From Acanthaster planci (lineage: Eukaryota > Echinodermata > Asteroidea > Valvatida > Acanthasteridae), in the NCBI RefSeq assembly GCF_001949145.1, contig NW_019091406.1, positions 2,002,879-2,066,878 of the forward strand: 64,000 nt of DNA. Direction: 5' to 3'. This document shows positions 63,061 through 64,000 of this stretch, one piece after another. Within the stretch, counting starts at the first letter, position 1, and each line of letters opens with the position of its first letter. The translations under genes were made by a program, and so were the position numbers. The notes under the pieces were generated by a model. That model saw only the letters and a list, made by a program, of their open reading frames with translations. It searched no databases and was not told where the DNA came from.

Positions 63061-64000
63061 TCCTTGAAATAGATATAAAAATTGGCCATTCCACAAATTG
63101 TTCGTATTGCCAACTCATTTAATTTGTATTTAATCTAATCGTATTTTTAGTAACTACTGCTTTTAAATGTTTTATAATACTTTTAAATTTTGAATAACTC
63201 ACGGTATAAATTTTCAAATTTTGGTATTGAAATTGTTTAAACCGAATTTCCTACCAAAAAACTACGATGCAACTATGTCAGTAACTGAATACCTTAAAAA
63301 GAGAGGGGCAAAATCCTTTATTCAATTGGGGGACCTTAGGTAGGTACAAACTTATTACTGTCCTCACACAGGGCTGCTGTGTATATCTTAAGTAGCCAAT
63401 GTTCACGCTTCACCACAGGAGTGCTCAGGATTTCAGGGACCTTAACCCTACCAGTCCTCAAGCCTCCAATTTCAATGTGATTTTACATACGCCCCAAGGG
63501 GTTGGATTTTAATGGGCTTCGTCATGTTTTACTGCGAAAATCTTGAAAAGACATCATTAATGTTATCTTTGACATTTAAATATGTATCGTATATATAAGT
63601 ACAAGGCACTTGCCCCATGTTTCATGGCTATCGGTCGGAAGTATAGCTTCAAAGCTATCTGATATAAACAGATGAAAAGAAGAGAAATCACTGGATCTTT
63701 GATGGTGTTAATGATAATATCTCAACTAAAGGTACCGAGCAGCTAATTAATATAGGCCTAAAACGCAGTTCCTAGATTACATCTAGAGTAATAAGTATAC
63801 ACCGCTGGAATTAAATTTGCAGTGATTACATCCGATTCTAGCCATGAAGATGCAGCATAGCAATCACACTAGTGTTGCTTCATGGCTGCATTCCTATCAC
63901 GAGTCCCCCCCCCCAACAAGCGAAGCAGCATCGATTTCATAACCCATTGCAGGGATGGAGGGCAGTGATCTCGGCACATTGACTGAATTTTGGCACGTTC
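63061..64000. other. no gene recognised
   Basis: AT-rich DNA ending with a C-run at 63906-63916. Nothing coding or structured was identified. Confidence 0.5.

Larger units (their letters stand above)
3740..63760. repeat. dispersed palindromic octamer TAGGCCTA (14 copies)
   Basis: Exact copies start at 3740, 4155, 7974, 11910, 22716, 23049, 24425, 25759, 29428, 32090, 38834, 52746, 54088 and 63753. Eight are followed by C. Flanks are otherwise unrelated, so these are not pieces of one longer repeat. With base composition near 40% GC about one copy would be expected. Same-composition controls TACCGGTA, TAGCGCTA and TACGCGTA each appear about once by eye. Confidence 0.85.

Overview
The window looks like gene-poor, AT-rich nuclear DNA from an animal. 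It has no bacterial-style gene density, no operons and almost no long open frames. It carries introns with GT/AG borders, degenerate DNA transposons, many short palindromic elements and low-complexity tracts. A secreted peptide with an eclosion-hormone-like cysteine pattern, and very frequent copies of the palindrome TAGGCCTA, make me favour a marine invertebrate deuterostome, most likely an echinoderm or relative. That assignment is inference.

Layout. At the left end (104-2260) lies a broken piggyBac-type transposase, followed by a short tandem duplication (2254-2460) and a 925-bp element with long terminal inverted repeats (3393-4317). From 9.9 to 12.1 kb there is an AT-rich repeat, a GTTGG-rich element, a palindrome and a 328-bp MITE with 39-bp inverted ends. 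A clean hAT-type MITE with a perfect 8-bp target-site duplication sits at 15086-15312.

The best gene evidence is on the minus strand. At 20018-20350 is an exon encoding a small secreted cysteine-rich peptide, probably of the eclosion hormone type. A strong-looking minus-strand promoter (TATA, CCAAT, GC box, CACGTG) lies at about 36396-36632 and is followed by a plausible untranslated first exon ending in a good splice donor at 36143. It points toward the peptide exon 16 kb away, so the two could belong to one gene, but nothing in the sequence proves it. A second, unrecognised candidate exon on the same strand is at 27240-27356. Dense clusters of likely transcription-factor sites near 28.0-28.35 kb and 34.1-34.5 kb look like enhancer candidates.

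The right half is mostly unassigned DNA with an (AAAC)n microsatellite (44.4 kb), an ORF-rich stretch (51.7-52.65 kb), hAT-like fragments (52.9 and 62.8 kb), a three-copy tandem repeat (54.0 kb) and a diverged minisatellite (58.8-59.1 kb).

The most unusual signal runs through the whole window. The palindromic octamer TAGGCCTA occurs at least 14 times where about one is expected. In the 54-kb tandem repeat one copy carries TAGGCCTA exactly where its two sister copies have only TA, which suggests gain of the motif by an insertion or excision event at a TA dinucleotide.
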